Positions 19,073 to 30,091 of a DNA stretch of 64,000 nucleotides are shown here, piece after piece. Origin of the DNA: Rhodoligotrophos sp. CJ14 (GTDB taxonomy: Bacteria > Pseudomonadota > Alphaproteobacteria > Rhizobiales > Im1). The stretch is taken from positions 310,001 through 374,000 of the forward strand of contig NZ_CP133319.1 in NCBI RefSeq assembly GCF_038811545.1, in the 5' to 3' direction. How positions within the stretch are numbered: the stretch's first letter is position 1; each line of letters begins with the position of its first letter. Made by a program: the position numbers and the translations under genes. A model generated the notes under the pieces. That model searched no databases and was not told the DNA's origin. It saw only the letters and a list, made by a program, of their open reading frames with translations.

Positions 19073-20086
19073 ATGAGCATTCGTATCGGGCCTCTTCAGC
19101 TGCGCAACCGGGTGCTCCTCGCCCCGATGTCGGGGGTCACAGATCTTCCCTTTCGCCGCCTTGCCTGCCGGCTCGGCGCGGGTCTCGTCGTCTCCGAAAT
19201 GGTGGCGAGCGAGGCCTTGGCGCTCTCGAATGCCGAAACCCTGCGCCGGGCTGCGGGCGCGGGTGAGGTCTCTCCGCTCGTCATCCAACTTGCCGGGCGT
19301 GAGGAGCGCTGGATGGGGGAGGGGGCCCGCATTGCGGAAAGCCTCGGCGCCGATGTGATCGACATCAATATGGGCTGTCCCGCCCGCAAGGTGACGAACG
19401 GTCTATGCGGCTCGGCCCTGATGCGCGATCTTGATCATGCGATACGGCTGGTGCGCGCAACCATCGCGGCAACCAGCCGGCCGGTGACCCTGAAGATGCG
19501 CCTCGGTTGGGATGAGGCCAGCATCAATGCGCCCGAGCTTGCGCGCCGGGCCGAGGCTGAAGGCGTGGCGCTGGTGACCGTCCATGGCCGCACCCGCTGC
19601 CAATTCTACACGGGCCGGGCCAATTGGGCGGCCATTCGCGCTGTCAAAGAGGCCGTGTCGATCCCCGTGATCGCCAATGGCGATGTCGGCACCATCGAGG
19701 ATGTGCGCCTCATGCTTGATCAGTCCGGCGCAGACGGAGTGATGATCGGCCGCGGCGCCTATGGGCGTCCCTGGGCACCCGGCGTTCTTGCCGAGGCGCT
19801 CGATCCCGGCCGCGGCCGGCCGATGCCGAGCCTTGCCGAACAGCACGCGCTGATTGCCGAGCACTATGAGGCGATGCTCGAGCATTACGGACGCGAGATG
19901 GGCATTCGCTGCGCCCGCAAGCATCTGGGCTGGATGGTGGAGGTGCTGCGGGACGCAGGCTATGTCTCCGAGGGTGGAGCGGCAATGTGGCGCCAACGGC
20001 TCTGCAGCGCTACAGATCCGGCCGCTGTCCGTGACGGGTTGGCGGCGCTCTACGGCGAGCTCCCGGGCAGGAAAGCCGCGGCATGA
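19073..20086 (+). CDS. dusB: tRNA-dihydrouridine synthase DusB (NifR3)
   Basis: FMN enzyme that reduces uridine to dihydrouridine in tRNA. Motifs: '[15 protein letters not shown]' at the start of the barrel, '[23 protein letters not shown]' with the catalytic cysteine, and '[13 protein letters not shown]' near the phosphate site. Length 337 is normal. The stop overlaps ntrB (ATGA), the classic nifR3-ntrB-ntrC arrangement, so it is the first gene of the nitrogen-regulation operon. Confidence 0.96.
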   Translation: MSIRIGPLQLRNRVLLAPMSGVTDLPFRRLACRLGAGLVVSEMVASEALALSNAETLRRAAGAGEVSPLVIQLAGREERWMGEGARIAESLGADVIDINMGCPARKVTNGLCGSALMRDLDHAIRLVRATIAATSRPVTLKMRLGWDEASINAPELARRAEAEGVALVTVHGRTRCQFYTGRANWAAIRAVKEAVSIPVIANGDVGTIEDVRLMLDQSGADGVMIGRGAYGRPWAPGVLAEALDPGRGRPMPSLAEQHALIAEHYEAMLEHYGREMGIRCARKHLGWMVEVLRDAGYVSEGGAAMWRQRLCSATDPAAVRDGLAALYGELPGRKAAA

Positions 20087-21210
20087 TCGCAAGGAGCGCC
20101 AAGACTCTGCCGCAGCGGGAGGCGACGGAAGCCGATATTCTGCTGAGCGCCTTGCCCGATCCCTTGCTCACGGTCGATCAAGACGGGCGGGTGCTGTTTG
20201 CCAATGTTGCCGCGGAAGGCTTCTTCCAGACCAGCACCCTGCTCCTGAAGCGTCATACCTTGGCCGAGCTCGTGCCGTTTGCAAGCCCGCTACTAGCCTT
20301 GGTCGAGCAGGTGCGCCAGACCGGCGCGAGCATCCGCGAATATGCGGTCGATGTCGGCACCCCGCGAACGGGCGGCGAGCGGCTGGTCGACCTGCAGGTC
20401 GCACCAGTGCCCGAGCGTGCAGGCGTGGTGATGATCGTCCTGCAGCCGCGCTCCATGGCCCATAAGATCGACCGTCAGCTCACCCATCGCAATGCGGCCC
20501 GCTCCGTGACCGGCATGGCCTCCATGCTGGCGCACGAGATCAAAAACCCGCTCTCGGGGATCCGGGGCGCCGCCCAGCTCCTGGAACCGGGCCTGTCCGA
20601 CGAGGACCGCGCATTGACACGGCTCATCTGCGAGGAGACCGACCGGATCTGCACGCTCGTTGATCAGATGGAGGAATTTGCCGATGAGCGGCCGGTCGAG
20701 CGCGCGCCGGTGAATATCCACGCCGTGCTCGATCATGTGAAGGCGGTCGCGCTCAGCGGCTTTGCCCGCGGGCTCAAGATCAGCGAGGAATACGACCCCT
20801 CGCTGCCGCCGGTCCTCGCCAATCGTGATCAGCTCGTGCAGGTCTTCATGAACCTGGTGAAGAATGCCGCCGAGGCGATCAAATCCGAAGGCGGCTCAGG
20901 TGATATCATCTTGTCCACCGCCTTCCGTCCCGGCATGCGCCTCAAAGTGCCGGGAACGTCGGAACGGGTGACCTTGCCGCTGGAATATTGCGTCCACGAC
21001 ACCGGCCCGGGCATCCCGGAAGAGCTGATGCCGCATCTCTTCGACCCGTTCGTCACCACCAAGCCGTCTGGCAAGGGCCTCGGCCTCGCCCTCGTCGCCA
21101 AGATCATCCGCGACCATGGCGGCATCGTCGAATGCACCTCCCAGGATGGACGCACCACCTTCCGCATTCTTATGCCCATGCACCATCAACCGCGCCGCGA
21201 GGAGGGCTGA
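20083..21210 (+). CDS. ntrB: Nitrogen regulation sensor histidine kinase NtrB (GlnL)
   Basis: Cytoplasmic kinase/phosphatase for NtrC, controlled by PII. Order: a PAS domain (about 20-125, [25 protein letters not shown]), a dimerisation/phosphoacceptor domain with the histidine in '[20 protein letters not shown]' (near residue 150), and a HATPase domain with the N-box '[14 protein letters not shown]' and glycine boxes 'DTGPGIP' and 'GKGLGLALV'. There is no transmembrane segment. It overlaps dusB and lies six bases before ntrC. Confidence 0.96.
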   Translation: MIARSAKTLPQREATEADILLSALPDPLLTVDQDGRVLFANVAAEGFFQTSTLLLKRHTLAELVPFASPLLALVEQVRQTGASIREYAVDVGTPRTGGERLVDLQVAPVPERAGVVMIVLQPRSMAHKIDRQLTHRNAARSVTGMASMLAHEIKNPLSGIRGAAQLLEPGLSDEDRALTRLICEETDRICTLVDQMEEFADERPVERAPVNIHAVLDHVKAVALSGFARGLKISEEYDPSLPPVLANRDQLVQVFMNLVKNAAEAIKSEGGSGDIILSTAFRPGMRLKVPGTSERVTLPLEYCVHDTGPGIPEELMPHLFDPFVTTKPSGKGLGLALVAKIIRDHGGIVECTSQDGRTTFRILMPMHHQPRREEG

Positions 21211-21216
21211 GGCGTA

Positions 21217-22668
21217 ATGCCCGCCAAGACCATTCTGCTTGCTGATGATGACACCGCGATCCGGACTGTGCTGAACCAGGCCCTGGGGCGCGCCGGCTAT
21301 ATCGTGCGCTCGACCGGCAATATCGGCACGCTGTGGAAATGGACGGCGGAGGGTCAGGGCGATCTCGTCATCTCCGATGTGATGCTGCCCGATGGCAATG
21401 CCTTCGACATGCTGGTCCGGGTGAAGCGCCACAGGCCCGATCTGCCGGTCATTCTCATGAGCGCCAAGAACACCATCATGACCGCGATCACGGCGGCTGA
21501 GCGGGGCGCCTATGAATACCTGCCCAAGCCCTTTGACCTGAACGAGCTTCTGGCGGTGACCGCCCGAGCGCTTGACCAGAGCAAGCGCAAGCCGGCGCAG
21601 ACCGACGCTGTCCTGAGCGAGGAGAAGCTGCCGATCATCGGCCGCTCCCAGGCGATGCAGGAGATCTACCGGATCATCGCCCGTCTCACCCAGACCGATC
21701 TCACCGTCATGATCATGGGCGAATCCGGCACGGGCAAGGAGCTGGTCGCCCGGGCGCTGCACGATTACGGCCGCAGGCGCAAAGGCCCTTTCGTTGCGGT
21801 GAATATGGCGGCAATTCCGCGCGAGCTCATCGAATCCGAGCTGTTTGGCCATGAGAAGGGGTCATTCACCGGCGCGCTGACCCGTTATGCCGGCCGGTTC
21901 GAGCAGGCTCAGGGCGGTACGCTGTTCCTCGACGAGATCGGCGACATGCCCATGGAGGCGCAGACGCGGCTGCTGCGCGTCCTGCAGCAGGGCGAGTTCA
22001 CGACCGTCGGTGGCACCCATCCGATCAAGGTGAACATCCGCATTATCGCCGCCACTCACCGCGACCTCAAGGCTCAGATCGCGCAAGGTCTGTTCCGCGA
22101 GGATCTCTATTTCCGCCTGAATGTGGTGCCCTTGCGCCTGCCGCCCTTGCGCGAGCGGCTGGAGGATATCCCCGACCTCGTTCACCACTTCCTCGGCCTT
22201 GCCGAACAGCAGGGCTTGCCGGCGAAGCAGATCGAACCCGAAGCCATGGAGCGGCTGAAGGCCTATCGCTGGCCGGGCAATATTCGCGAGCTTGAGAACC
22301 TCGTACGGCGAATAAGCGCGATCTATGTGGATGAAGCGATCACCGCGCGCATGATCGAGCAGGAACTGGCCGATGTGGAGGAGCCGCAAGGGCCATCCCC
22401 CGTCCGCGAGGCCCAGAGCCTGTCCGAATATGTCGAAAATCATCTATCGGAATATTTCGCACGCTATCGCAACGGCTCACCGCCGCCCGGCCTCTATAAT
22501 CGCTTCCTGGCGGAGGTCGAGCCGCCTTTGATCAGCGCCTCACTTGCCGCGACCAATGGCAATCAGATCCGCGCCGCCGAACTGCTCGGCATCAACCGCA
22601 ACACCCTGCGCAAGAAGATCAGGGACTACGGGATCACCGTGGTGAGGTCCCCCTTGCCCCAGCGCTGA
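21217..22668 (+). CDS. ntrC: Nitrogen regulation response regulator NtrC
   Basis: Sigma-54 activator of nitrogen-scavenging genes. The receiver domain has phosphoacceptor Asp54 (ISDVMLPDG). The AAA+ domain has Walker A GESGTGKE, Walker B '[11 protein letters not shown]' and '[22 protein letters not shown]'. The sigma-54 contact loop reads GSFTGA rather than GAFTGA. The Fis-type helix-turn-helix is at the C-terminus ([25 protein letters not shown]). 483 residues, typical of alphaproteobacteria. It works with the upstream NtrB. Confidence 0.96.
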   Translation: MPAKTILLADDDTAIRTVLNQALGRAGYIVRSTGNIGTLWKWTAEGQGDLVISDVMLPDGNAFDMLVRVKRHRPDLPVILMSAKNTIMTAITAAERGAYEYLPKPFDLNELLAVTARALDQSKRKPAQTDAVLSEEKLPIIGRSQAMQEIYRIIARLTQTDLTVMIMGESGTGKELVARALHDYGRRRKGPFVAVNMAAIPRELIESELFGHEKGSFTGALTRYAGRFEQAQGGTLFLDEIGDMPMEAQTRLLRVLQQGEFTTVGGTHPIKVNIRIIAATHRDLKAQIAQGLFREDLYFRLNVVPLRLPPLRERLEDIPDLVHHFLGLAEQQGLPAKQIEPEAMERLKAYRWPGNIRELENLVRRISAIYVDEAITARMIEQELADVEEPQGPSPVREAQSLSEYVENHLSEYFARYRNGSPPPGLYNRFLAEVEPPLISASLAATNGNQIRAAELLGINRNTLRKKIRDYGITVVRSPLPQR

Positions 22669-22920
22669 GGCGAGCCGCAACAGCGCGCAACGCGCGCCCC
22701 CTGCTCACGCTTCTGTGGCATGAGCGCAACAATACTGTTGGATTTTCGCAACAGAATCGTCTATGACCTTGCCTTGGGGACGGGGCCGATTCAAAACTGC
22801 GGGAACAGGGGCAAATCGGCAGGGCACTGAGCAGCGTCATACGTTGGCGCCGTAAGTTACTCGTGCCTCCGAGCATGCGCGGAACGTGCGCTTTGCACCC
22901 TCGCAATCAGAGCGAGGTTC
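22669..22920. other. ntrC-ntrY intergenic region
   Basis: 252 bases with no convincing ORF. The gap suggests ntrYX has its own promoter. The only structure is a short GCGCG/CGCGC hairpin just after ntrC, too weak to call a terminator. Confidence 0.4.
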
Positions 22921-25371
22921 ATGGTCGTCGGGGTCGAAACAGCGAGACTGCCTGCTGCGGATTCACCGCGTCGTCAGGTCAAGATCGAGGCAGCGCCTAA
23001 CCAGCGCCGGATCCCAGCCAAGCTGGGCATCTTCCTGGTGGTCACCTCGATCATCACCGGTCTTGTCACCTATTCCATACTCACCGGGCTGACGCCGCTC
23101 GAGCCCACGCCGGACCTCATTGTCACACTGCTGGGGGTGAACCTCCTGCTGGTCGGCACCATGGCTGGCATGATCGCTTGGCAGGCCTATGTGCTCTGGC
23201 AGGCGCGCCGGCAGGGGATCGCCGGGGCGAGCCTTCATATCCGCATCGTCTCGCTGTTCTCGATCATCGCCGCCCTGCCGGCGATCATCGTGGCCCTGTT
23301 TGCGACCGTCACCCTCAATCGGGGGCTCGATACCTGGTTCTCCGACCGCACGCGCCAGATCGTCGATACGGCCGTGAACGTGGCCGAGACCTATATTGCC
23401 GAACATGGCGAGGTGATCAGGGGCGATGTGGCCGCGATCGCCTCCGACCTCAGCCGCAGGCGTGCCGAGTTCGACAGCGATCGGGAGCAGTTCACGCGCC
23501 GGCTGGCGACCCATGTGGCCATTCGCGGGCTCGCGGCTGCCTATGTCATCGACAGCGATCGCCGGCGCATCGAATCAAGCGTCACCATCAATGATCAGAT
23601 CCAGTTCCAGCCGCCGACGGAGATGGAGCTGTCGAAGGCCGCGCAAGGTGATCTGGTGGTGGATGGTCCCGGCCGCAGCAATGTCATTCGTGCGCTTCTC
23701 AAGCTCGATGGCTTCAACAATTCCTATCTCTACGTGCTGCGACTGGTGAACCCCAAGGTCATCGAGCATTTGCAGCGCACCCGCGAAGGGGTCATCGCCT
23801 ACGAGGCGATGCAGAACCAGCGCACCGGTGTGCAGGTGACCTTCGCGCTCATGTATATCGGCGTCTCCTTCATCTTCCTTTTGGCCGCGGTATGGCTGGG
23901 CCTGTGGCTCTCTGACAGGCTCGTCGAGCCCATCGTGCGGCTGGTGGATGCGGCGCGGCGCGTGTCATTGGGCGAGCTCGATGTGAAGGTTCCGGTCAAG
24001 CGCTCGGAGGGCGATCTCGCAACGCTCGGGCGCACCTTCAATCGCATGACGCGTCAGCTCAAGTCGCAGCATGGCGAACTGATCAATGCGAATGTGCAGC
24101 TTGATCTGCGGCGACGCTTCACTGAAGCCGTGCTCTCCGGCATCAGCGCCGGCGTGCTCGGGGTTGATCGGACCGGCTACATCACCCTCGCCAATAGCGC
24201 GGCCCAGAGCCTTCTCCATAAGAGCGAAGACGAGCTGACCGGAACCCTAGTCACCGATGCGTTGCCCGAGCTCGACGAGCTGTTCAGAAAAGCCTTGAAG
24301 AAGCGCTCGGGCTCAGCCGAAGGGCACATCAACACCCGTGTGGATGGGGAAGAGCGCAATCTGTTCGTCCGCATCACCACGGAGCGCGCCCGCGAGGACG
24401 AGCAGGGCTATGTGGTGACGATCGACGATGTGACAGAACTGGTCTCTGCCCAGCGCAATACCGCCTGGTCCGATATTGCCCGCCGCATCGCCCATGAGAT
24501 CAAGAATCCGCTGACGCCCATCCAGCTCTCGGCCGAACGCCTGCGCCGGAAATATGCCAAGGAGATCAGAACCGATCCCCAGGTCTTCGAGCAATGCACC
24601 GAGACCATCATCCGCCAGGTTGGTGATATCGGCCGCATGATCGATGAATTCTCGGCCTTTGCGCGCATGCCGAAGGCGGAGCTCGAGACCGCCGATCTTG
24701 CCACGGCCGTCAAGGAGGCCATGGTCCTGCAGCGGGTATCGAGCAGCGACATCGATATCGATGTCATTGTTCCCGACGAGCCGCTGCTGGTCGGCTTTGA
24801 CAGGCGCCTGATCACCCAGGCGATCACCAATCTCGTCAAGAATGCGCGCGAGGCGGTCGAGGCCAGGCTGCAGAAAGACCCGCGCCATCGTGGCCGCATC
24901 GACGTGAGGCTCGGGCGCGAGGGCGATCATGTGGTCATTGGGGTCGCGGATAACGGCATCGGGCTGCCCAAGGATAACCGGCAGCGGCTGCTTGAGCCTT
25001 ACATGACCACACGGCAGAAGGGTACGGGTCTCGGCCTTGCCATCGTCAAACGCATCATGGAAGAGCATGGCGGACAGATCACCCTGTCCGATGCTCCCGC
25101 CGATTACGACGGCGGCGCATTGGTGAAGCTCATCCTGCCCGCGCAGGGAGCCACATCAGCCGTCACAGCAGAACTGCAGGCGGAAGCACACACATACGAC
25201 CCGCAGATCGTGCCATTAGCCGTGCCGTTGAATGAACAGGAGCAGATGCCAGTCGCGACAGATCCGCAGACGGCGCTGCTTGAAGCCTCGCCAGCCGAGG
25301 CCATCGAGTGGAGAGAGAAGAGCGTGACAGGGGCGGTCAATCGAGAAACCGAGAACGAGAGGGACCAATAG
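22921..25371 (+). CDS. ntrY: Membrane sensor histidine kinase NtrY
   Basis: Sensor partner of NtrX, linked to nitrogen, redox and envelope responses in alphaproteobacteria. 816 residues: transmembrane helices near 35-55, 65-85 and 105-130, a large extracytoplasmic sensor region to about 305, another helix ('FALMYIGVSFIFLLAAVWLGLWL'), a HAMP domain ('LVDAARRVSLGELDVKVPV'), a PAS domain ('AVLSGISAGVLGVDRTGYITLANSAA'), the phosphoacceptor '[21 protein letters not shown]', and HATPase boxes 'NLVKNAREAV', 'DNGIGLP' and 'KGTGLGLAIV'. The last ~70 residues are an unconserved tail. ntrX begins at the next base. Confidence 0.95.
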   Translation: MVVGVETARLPAADSPRRQVKIEAAPNQRRIPAKLGIFLVVTSIITGLVTYSILTGLTPLEPTPDLIVTLLGVNLLLVGTMAGMIAWQAYVLWQARRQGIAGASLHIRIVSLFSIIAALPAIIVALFATVTLNRGLDTWFSDRTRQIVDTAVNVAETYIAEHGEVIRGDVAAIASDLSRRRAEFDSDREQFTRRLATHVAIRGLAAAYVIDSDRRRIESSVTINDQIQFQPPTEMELSKAAQGDLVVDGPGRSNVIRALLKLDGFNNSYLYVLRLVNPKVIEHLQRTREGVIAYEAMQNQRTGVQVTFALMYIGVSFIFLLAAVWLGLWLSDRLVEPIVRLVDAARRVSLGELDVKVPVKRSEGDLATLGRTFNRMTRQLKSQHGELINANVQLDLRRRFTEAVLSGISAGVLGVDRTGYITLANSAAQSLLHKSEDELTGTLVTDALPELDELFRKALKKRSGSAEGHINTRVDGEERNLFVRITTERAREDEQGYVVTIDDVTELVSAQRNTAWSDIARRIAHEIKNPLTPIQLSAERLRRKYAKEIRTDPQVFEQCTETIIRQVGDIGRMIDEFSAFARMPKAELETADLATAVKEAMVLQRVSSSDIDIDVIVPDEPLLVGFDRRLITQAITNLVKNAREAVEARLQKDPRHRGRIDVRLGREGDHVVIGVADNGIGLPKDNRQRLLEPYMTTRQKGTGLGLAIVKRIMEEHGGQITLSDAPADYDGGALVKLILPAQGATSAVTAELQAEAHTYDPQIVPLAVPLNEQEQMPVATDPQTALLEASPAEAIEWREKSVTGAVNRETENERDQ

Positions 25372-26760
25372 ATGGCTTCGGATATTCTCGTCGTGGATGA
25401 TGAGGCCGACATTCGGAATCTAATTGCCGGCATTCTGGAAGATGAAGGGTATGAGGCACGTCTCGCGCATGACAGCGACAGTGCATTGGCAGCGATCCAG
25501 GATCGGCGACCATCGCTGATCATCCTGGATATCTGGCTGCAGGGCTCGAAACTGGATGGGCTTGATCTTCTGAACGTGATCAAGAAGAACCATCCCGACC
25601 TGCCGGTCGTGATCATTTCGGGGCACGGCAATATCGAAACGGCGGTTTCCGCAATCAAACGCGGGGCCTACGAATATATCGAGAAGCCTTTCAAGGCCGA
25701 CCGGCTCATTCTGGTTGTCGGCCGGGCGCTCGAGGCGAGCCGTTTGCGCCGCGAGAACGAAGAGTTGAAGGAGCGGGCAGGGGCCTTGGCCGAGCTGATC
25801 GGCGAGTCCGGCGTCATGCGGCAGCTGCGCCAGCTCGTGAAGAAGGTGGCGCCCACCAACAGCCGCGTGATGATCTCAGGCCCCCTTGGATCAGGCAAGG
25901 AGCTGACCGCGCGCGTGCTGCATGCCTGGTCCCATCGTGCAAATGGACCATTTGTGATCCTGCCGGCCGCGACCATGGCGCCCGAACGCATGGAGGAAGA
26001 GCTGTTCGGGGTGGAAAATCCCGATGGCACCCTCGCCCGGGTGGGTGCGCTGGAGGAGGCCCATGGCGGCACCTTGTTCATTGACGAGGTGGCGGACATG
26101 CCGATCGAGACCCAGGGCAAGATCCTGCGCGTCCTGGTCGATCAGAGCTTCCAGCGGGTGAACGGCTCGAAGCGGGTGAGGGTGGATGTGCGCGTCGTGT
26201 CATCGACCTCCCGCGACTTGCCGCGGCTGATCGAGCAGGGCCTGTTCCGCGAGGATCTCTATCACCGGCTGAACGTGGTGCCTATCCGGGTGCCCTCGCT
26301 TGGCGAGCGGCGCGATGATATTCCGGCGCTGGTCCATAGCTTTTCCCGTCAATATTCCGCAATCTCGGGACAGCCGCTGCGCGAGATCGCGGAGGATGCG
26401 CTCGCGATCCTGCAGACCCTGGACTGGCCTGGCAACGTGCGCCAGCTCCGCAACAATGTGGAGCGGCTCATGATCCTCGCCGGCGGCGAGCCGGGCACGG
26501 AGATCAACGCCTCCATGTTGCCATCCGAGCTCGGGGGCGTGATGCCGCCCTTGGCCAATGGCAACGGCGCCGAGCAGCTCATGTCGCTGCCGCTGAGGGA
26601 GGCGCGTGAGATTTTCGAGCGGGAATATCTTGCAGCCCAGATCGCGCGATTCGGCGGCAATATCTCCAAGACGGCAACCTTTGTCGGCATGGAGCGCTCG
26701 GCGCTGCACCGCAAGCTCAAGCTTCTCGGCGTGGGCGAGAAGACGCTCGAGTTGCATTGA
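25372..26760 (+). CDS. ntrX: Response regulator NtrX
   Basis: NtrC-type regulator paired with NtrY. The receiver domain has phosphoacceptor Asp53 (IILDIWLQGS). The AAA+ domain has Walker A GPLGSGKE and 'GGTLFIDEVADMPIETQGKILRVL'. The GAFTGA loop is missing: LFGVENPDG runs straight on to VGALEEAHGG. This is a known feature of alphaproteobacterial NtrX and argues against sigma-54 activation. A Fis-type helix-turn-helix closes the protein (GNISKTATFVGMERSALHRKL). 462 residues. Confidence 0.95.
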   Translation: MASDILVVDDEADIRNLIAGILEDEGYEARLAHDSDSALAAIQDRRPSLIILDIWLQGSKLDGLDLLNVIKKNHPDLPVVIISGHGNIETAVSAIKRGAYEYIEKPFKADRLILVVGRALEASRLRRENEELKERAGALAELIGESGVMRQLRQLVKKVAPTNSRVMISGPLGSGKELTARVLHAWSHRANGPFVILPAATMAPERMEEELFGVENPDGTLARVGALEEAHGGTLFIDEVADMPIETQGKILRVLVDQSFQRVNGSKRVRVDVRVVSSTSRDLPRLIEQGLFREDLYHRLNVVPIRVPSLGERRDDIPALVHSFSRQYSAISGQPLREIAEDALAILQTLDWPGNVRQLRNNVERLMILAGGEPGTEINASMLPSELGGVMPPLANGNGAEQLMSLPLREAREIFEREYLAAQIARFGGNISKTATFVGMERSALHRKLKLLGVGEKTLELH

Positions 26761-26770
26761 TAGAGCGGAG

Positions 26771-26795
26771 CGGGCGGGTCCCACTCGCCCGCCCG
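26771..26795 (+). terminator. GC-rich hairpin after ntrX
   Basis: CGGGCGGG and CCCGCCCG flank a nine-base loop, ten bases after the ntrX stop. No T-tract. Probable end of the ntrYX transcript. Confidence 0.5.
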
Positions 26796-26822
26796 AGGCC
26801 GTTCTGGCCCCAAGCCGCAGTG

Positions 26823-26861
26823 GAGCATGATCGCGAGACGCGAGGCTTGTCGATCATGCTC
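26823..26861. repeat. Perfect 11-bp inverted repeat upstream of trkA
   Basis: GAGCATGATCG and CGATCATGCTC are separated by 17 bases and end 20 bases before the trkA start. It could be an operator, an RNA hairpin in the trkA leader, or a decayed copy of an intergenic repeat; 'GAGCATGATC' is a common element in Rhizobiales intergenic repeats. Confidence 0.6.
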
Positions 26862-26881
26862 GAACAGGACACATTCCCTAC

Positions 26882-28261
26882 ATGAAAATCCTAATTTGCG
26901 GCGCCGGGCAGGTCGGTCGCGGCATTGCCGAGCGCTTGGCCAATGAAGATAACGACGTTACCATCATTGACCATTCTCCAGGTCTCATCCAGGCAGTCAC
27001 CGACAATCTGGATGTCCAAGGCATTGTAGGCCATGGCTCGCATCCCGATACGCTGGAGCGGGCAGGGGCTCGGGATGCCGACATGATCATCGCCGTCACC
27101 TTCACCGATGAGGTGAACATGATGGCGTGTCAGATTGCCCATTCCTTGTTCGATATCCCCACCAAGATCGCGCGGGTGAGGGCTCAGGCCTATCTCGACC
27201 CGCAATGGCGCAACCTCTATTCCCGTGAAAATCTCCCCATCGACGTCATCATCTCGCCCGAGACGGCGGTAGGCGAGATGGTCCTGCGCCGGCTCGCCCT
27301 GCCCGGCGCCTTCGAGGCGGTCCATTTCGTCGACGAGCTTGTCATCGCGCTCGCCATTCGCCTCAACGACAATTGTCCGGTGGTCGACACGCCGCTCAAG
27401 CAGCTGACCGAGCTCTTCCCCGATCTGCAGGCGACTGTTGTCGGCATCGTCCGCAACGGCAAGCTGTTCGTGCCGCATGGGGCCGACCAGATGCTTGTGG
27501 GGGATGATGTCTATGTCATTGCCGACCGGACTCAGTCTGAACGGGTCCTTGGGCTGTTTGGCCATGAAGAAAAGCCGGCGCGCCGCGTCGTCATTGCCGG
27601 CGGTGGCAATATCGGACTGTACGTCGCGCGCAAGCTCGAAGAGCGCTATGGCCGTTCCGTCCACGTCAAGATCATCGAGAAGGACCGCTCACGCGCCGAT
27701 TTCATCGCCGAGGATCTCAAGCGCACCATGGTCCTCTATGGCAATTCGCTCGAGCAGGAATTGCTGCTGGAAGCCGGTGCCCAGGATGCGGATGCCTTCG
27801 TTGCGCTCACCAATGATGACAAGGTGAACATCCTCTCGGCGGTGCTGGCCAAGAACGAGGGGGCCGAGCAGAGCTTCTGTCTGGTCTCCAGCGCCGATTT
27901 CAATCCGATCCTCGGGACGCTGGGCATCGACACCTATATCAGCCCGCGCGCGGTCACGGTCTCGAGCATTCTCCGCCATGTACGGCGCGGCCGCATTCGC
28001 GGAGTGCACCCGATTCAAAGCGGGGATGGCGAGATTCTCGAAGCCGAAGCGCTCGAGACCTCGCCAGTGGTTGGCAAGGCGGTCCGCGACGCCGGGTTGC
28101 CGGATGGCGTGCGAATCGGCGCCATCGTGCGTAATGGCAAGGTGTTCATCCCCAATGGCGCCACCGAGATCAGGCCGCGCGACCGTATCGTCATTTTCGC
28201 CATGGCTGGCCTAGTGCGCGATGTCGAGCACCTCTTCCGGGTGAGCCTCGAGTATTTTTGA
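26882..28261 (+). CDS. trkA: Trk system potassium uptake protein TrkA
   Basis: Cytoplasmic NAD(H)-gated regulatory subunit of the Trk potassium channel. It contains two RCK units: a first Rossmann domain at the N-terminus ([20 protein letters not shown]) with RCK_C around 140-220, and a second Rossmann domain from about 232 ([19 protein letters not shown]) with RCK_C to the end. 459 residues, normal length. The gene commonly sits between ntrX and hfq in this group. No trkH/trkG channel gene is in the window. Confidence 0.95.
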   Translation: MKILICGAGQVGRGIAERLANEDNDVTIIDHSPGLIQAVTDNLDVQGIVGHGSHPDTLERAGARDADMIIAVTFTDEVNMMACQIAHSLFDIPTKIARVRAQAYLDPQWRNLYSRENLPIDVIISPETAVGEMVLRRLALPGAFEAVHFVDELVIALAIRLNDNCPVVDTPLKQLTELFPDLQATVVGIVRNGKLFVPHGADQMLVGDDVYVIADRTQSERVLGLFGHEEKPARRVVIAGGGNIGLYVARKLEERYGRSVHVKIIEKDRSRADFIAEDLKRTMVLYGNSLEQELLLEAGAQDADAFVALTNDDKVNILSAVLAKNEGAEQSFCLVSSADFNPILGTLGIDTYISPRAVTVSSILRHVRRGRIRGVHPIQSGDGEILEAEALETSPVVGKAVRDAGLPDGVRIGAIVRNGKVFIPNGATEIRPRDRIVIFAMAGLVRDVEHLFRVSLEYF

Positions 28262-28440
28262 GGCGGAATGCCCGATGCTGCGGCAGTGTGCTCTGTTGCG
28301 GATCGTGGCGCTCATCTATTTATGTTAGCCTCATTCGGGCTTTTGCCCCAATGCCGACAGCCTTTTTGTTTAGGCGTCGAAAAGGACGAGCACGACGTGT
28401 GTGTGTGCGGCATCGTCTTCAACATTACGCGGGAACGACA

Positions 28441-28692
28441 ATGGCATCAGAAAAGCAGCAAAACCTGCAAGACGTTTTCCTCAACAAGGTTCGGAAGGAA
28501 CATATTCCGCTCACGATCTTTCTAGTGAATGGCGTTAAGCTGCAAGGAAAGATCGTGTGGTTTGATAATTTCTGTGTGCTGCTGCGCCGGGACGACCAGT
28601 CTCAGCTCGTGTACAAGCATGCGATTTCGACCATTATGCCGAGCGCGCCGATTAAACTGTACGAGGAAGGCAACGGCGGTAGTGACGACTAG
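28441..28692 (+). CDS. hfq: RNA chaperone Hfq
   Basis: Sm-like hexameric RNA chaperone of 83 residues. ATG 28441 starts '[20 protein letters not shown]'. The Sm1 motif is '[30 protein letters not shown]' and the Sm2 motif is [11 protein letters not shown]. The frame is open upstream but that part is not Hfq-like. The C-terminal tail is short, as in alphaproteobacteria. Its 3' end overlaps the GTG start of hflX by 11 bases. Confidence 0.97.
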   Translation: MASEKQQNLQDVFLNKVRKEHIPLTIFLVNGVKLQGKIVWFDNFCVLLRRDDQSQLVYKHAISTIMPSAPIKLYEEGNGGSDD

Positions 28693-30076
28693 AGGCGGAC
28701 GAAGACATGGCGGAGACGGGCGCGGTGAGCCCGTCTCCTTCCAGATCGAAACACCCGAGGCCACACGGGCCTATGTGGTGCATGTCGGCTTCAGGCACAG
28801 GGCAGGGGAGCTGTCCAGCAGCGCCAGCGGTTTGCGCGACGAAACGGAACGTTTCGAGGAAGCCTGCGGCTTGGCCGCTGCCATCGATCTGGAAATTGTC
28901 GGCGCCACCAGTGTCACATTGTCGAAAGTCGTGCCCGCAACCCTGATCGGCGGCGGCAAGGTGGCCGAGATCGGTGAGGCGGTCAAGGCGCGCGAAGTCG
29001 AGCTGGTCGTGGTCAATGCCGCCTTGACGCCGGTTCAGCAGCGCAATCTCGAACGCGCCTGGGCGGCCAAGGTGCTCGACCGTACCGGCCTCATTCTGGA
29101 GATCTTCGGCCGCCGTGCCCGAACGCGGGAAGGGCGGCTGCAGGTCGAGCTTGCTCACCTCACCTATCAGAAGAGCCGGCTGGTCCGCTCCTGGACCCAT
29201 CTTGAGCGGCAACGCGGCGGCTTCGGTTTTCTCGGCGGCCCCGGCGAAACCCAGATCGAGGCAGACCGGCGCGTCATCCAGGAGCGCATCACCAAGATCA
29301 AGGCCGAGCTCGAGAAGGTCAAAGCGCGGCGCGAGCTGCACCGTCAGAACCGCCGCAGGGTGCCTTACCCCGTCGTGGCCTTGGTGGGCTATACCAACGC
29401 GGGCAAGTCGACGCTGTTCAATCGCCTGACACGGGCGAGGGTGCTCGCGGAAGACATGCTGTTTGCGACCCTCGACCCCACCATGCGCCGCCTGAACCTA
29501 CCCCATGGCCGCACGGTCATTCTCTCCGATACGGTCGGCTTCATCTCGGAACTCCCGACGGATCTCGTCGCGGCCTTCCGCGCAACCCTGGAAGAGGTGC
29601 TGGAAGCAACCCTTATCCTGCATGTGCGGGATATCAGCCATGCGGAAAGCGACGCCCAGGCCGCTGACGTGCTTCATGTGCTGAGCGCGCTTGGCATTGA
29701 CGAGGAGCGCTCGGACAGCATCATCGAGGTCTGGAACAAGATCGACCGGCTGGATGATGCAGACCGTTCGGCGCTCGCCAATCAGGCTGCCCGCCGCGAT
29801 GATGTGGCCATGGTCTCGGCTCTGACCGGTGACGGCCTCCCGGACCTCCTCAATCTCATCGAAGCCCGCCTTGCCAGCACCGCCGATATTCTCGAACTCA
29901 GGCTTGGCGCAGGCGAGGGGGCAAGGCTTGCCTGGCTCTATGAGACCGGTGAGGTGCTCTCGCGCGATGATCTGGAGGATGGCTCCGTGGCGGTCACCGT
30001 GCGTGTCCCGGTCGAAAAGGCAGGGCTGGTGCGCGCCCGCTATCAGGATGCTGTGCTGCGGCCAGCGGCAGAATAG
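28682..30076 (+). CDS. hflX: Ribosome-associated GTPase HflX
   Basis: GTPase that splits stalled or heat-damaged ribosomes. The N-terminal HflX domain contains '[21 protein letters not shown]' and the glycine-rich '[22 protein letters not shown]'. The G domain follows: G1 [10 protein letters not shown]3 '[10 protein letters not shown]', and 'NKID'. A C-terminal extension is present. The start is inferred as GTG 28682, inside the hfq 3' end (V-T-T-R-G-G-R), because no in-frame ATG occurs near the domain; an ATG at 28707 is out of frame. That gives 464 residues. It converges with mazG. Confidence 0.94.
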   Translation: MTTRGGRRHGGDGRGEPVSFQIETPEATRAYVVHVGFRHRAGELSSSASGLRDETERFEEACGLAAAIDLEIVGATSVTLSKVVPATLIGGGKVAEIGEAVKAREVELVVVNAALTPVQQRNLERAWAAKVLDRTGLILEIFGRRARTREGRLQVELAHLTYQKSRLVRSWTHLERQRGGFGFLGGPGETQIEADRRVIQERITKIKAELEKVKARRELHRQNRRRVPYPVVALVGYTNAGKSTLFNRLTRARVLAEDMLFATLDPTMRRLNLPHGRTVILSDTVGFISELPTDLVAAFRATLEEVLEATLILHVRDISHAESDAQAADVLHVLSALGIDEERSDSIIEVWNKIDRLDDADRSALANQAARRDDVAMVSALTGDGLPDLLNLIEARLASTADILELRLGAGEGARLAWLYETGEVLSRDDLEDGSVAVTVRVPVEKAGLVRARYQDAVLRPAAE

Positions 30077-30091
30077 CCCTCGCTCTGTGGT

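Noticed and set aside
28707-28946. ATG at 28707 as the hflX start
   Set aside because: It lies in a different frame from the HflX domain. GTG 28682 keeps the frame and gives a family-like N-terminus.
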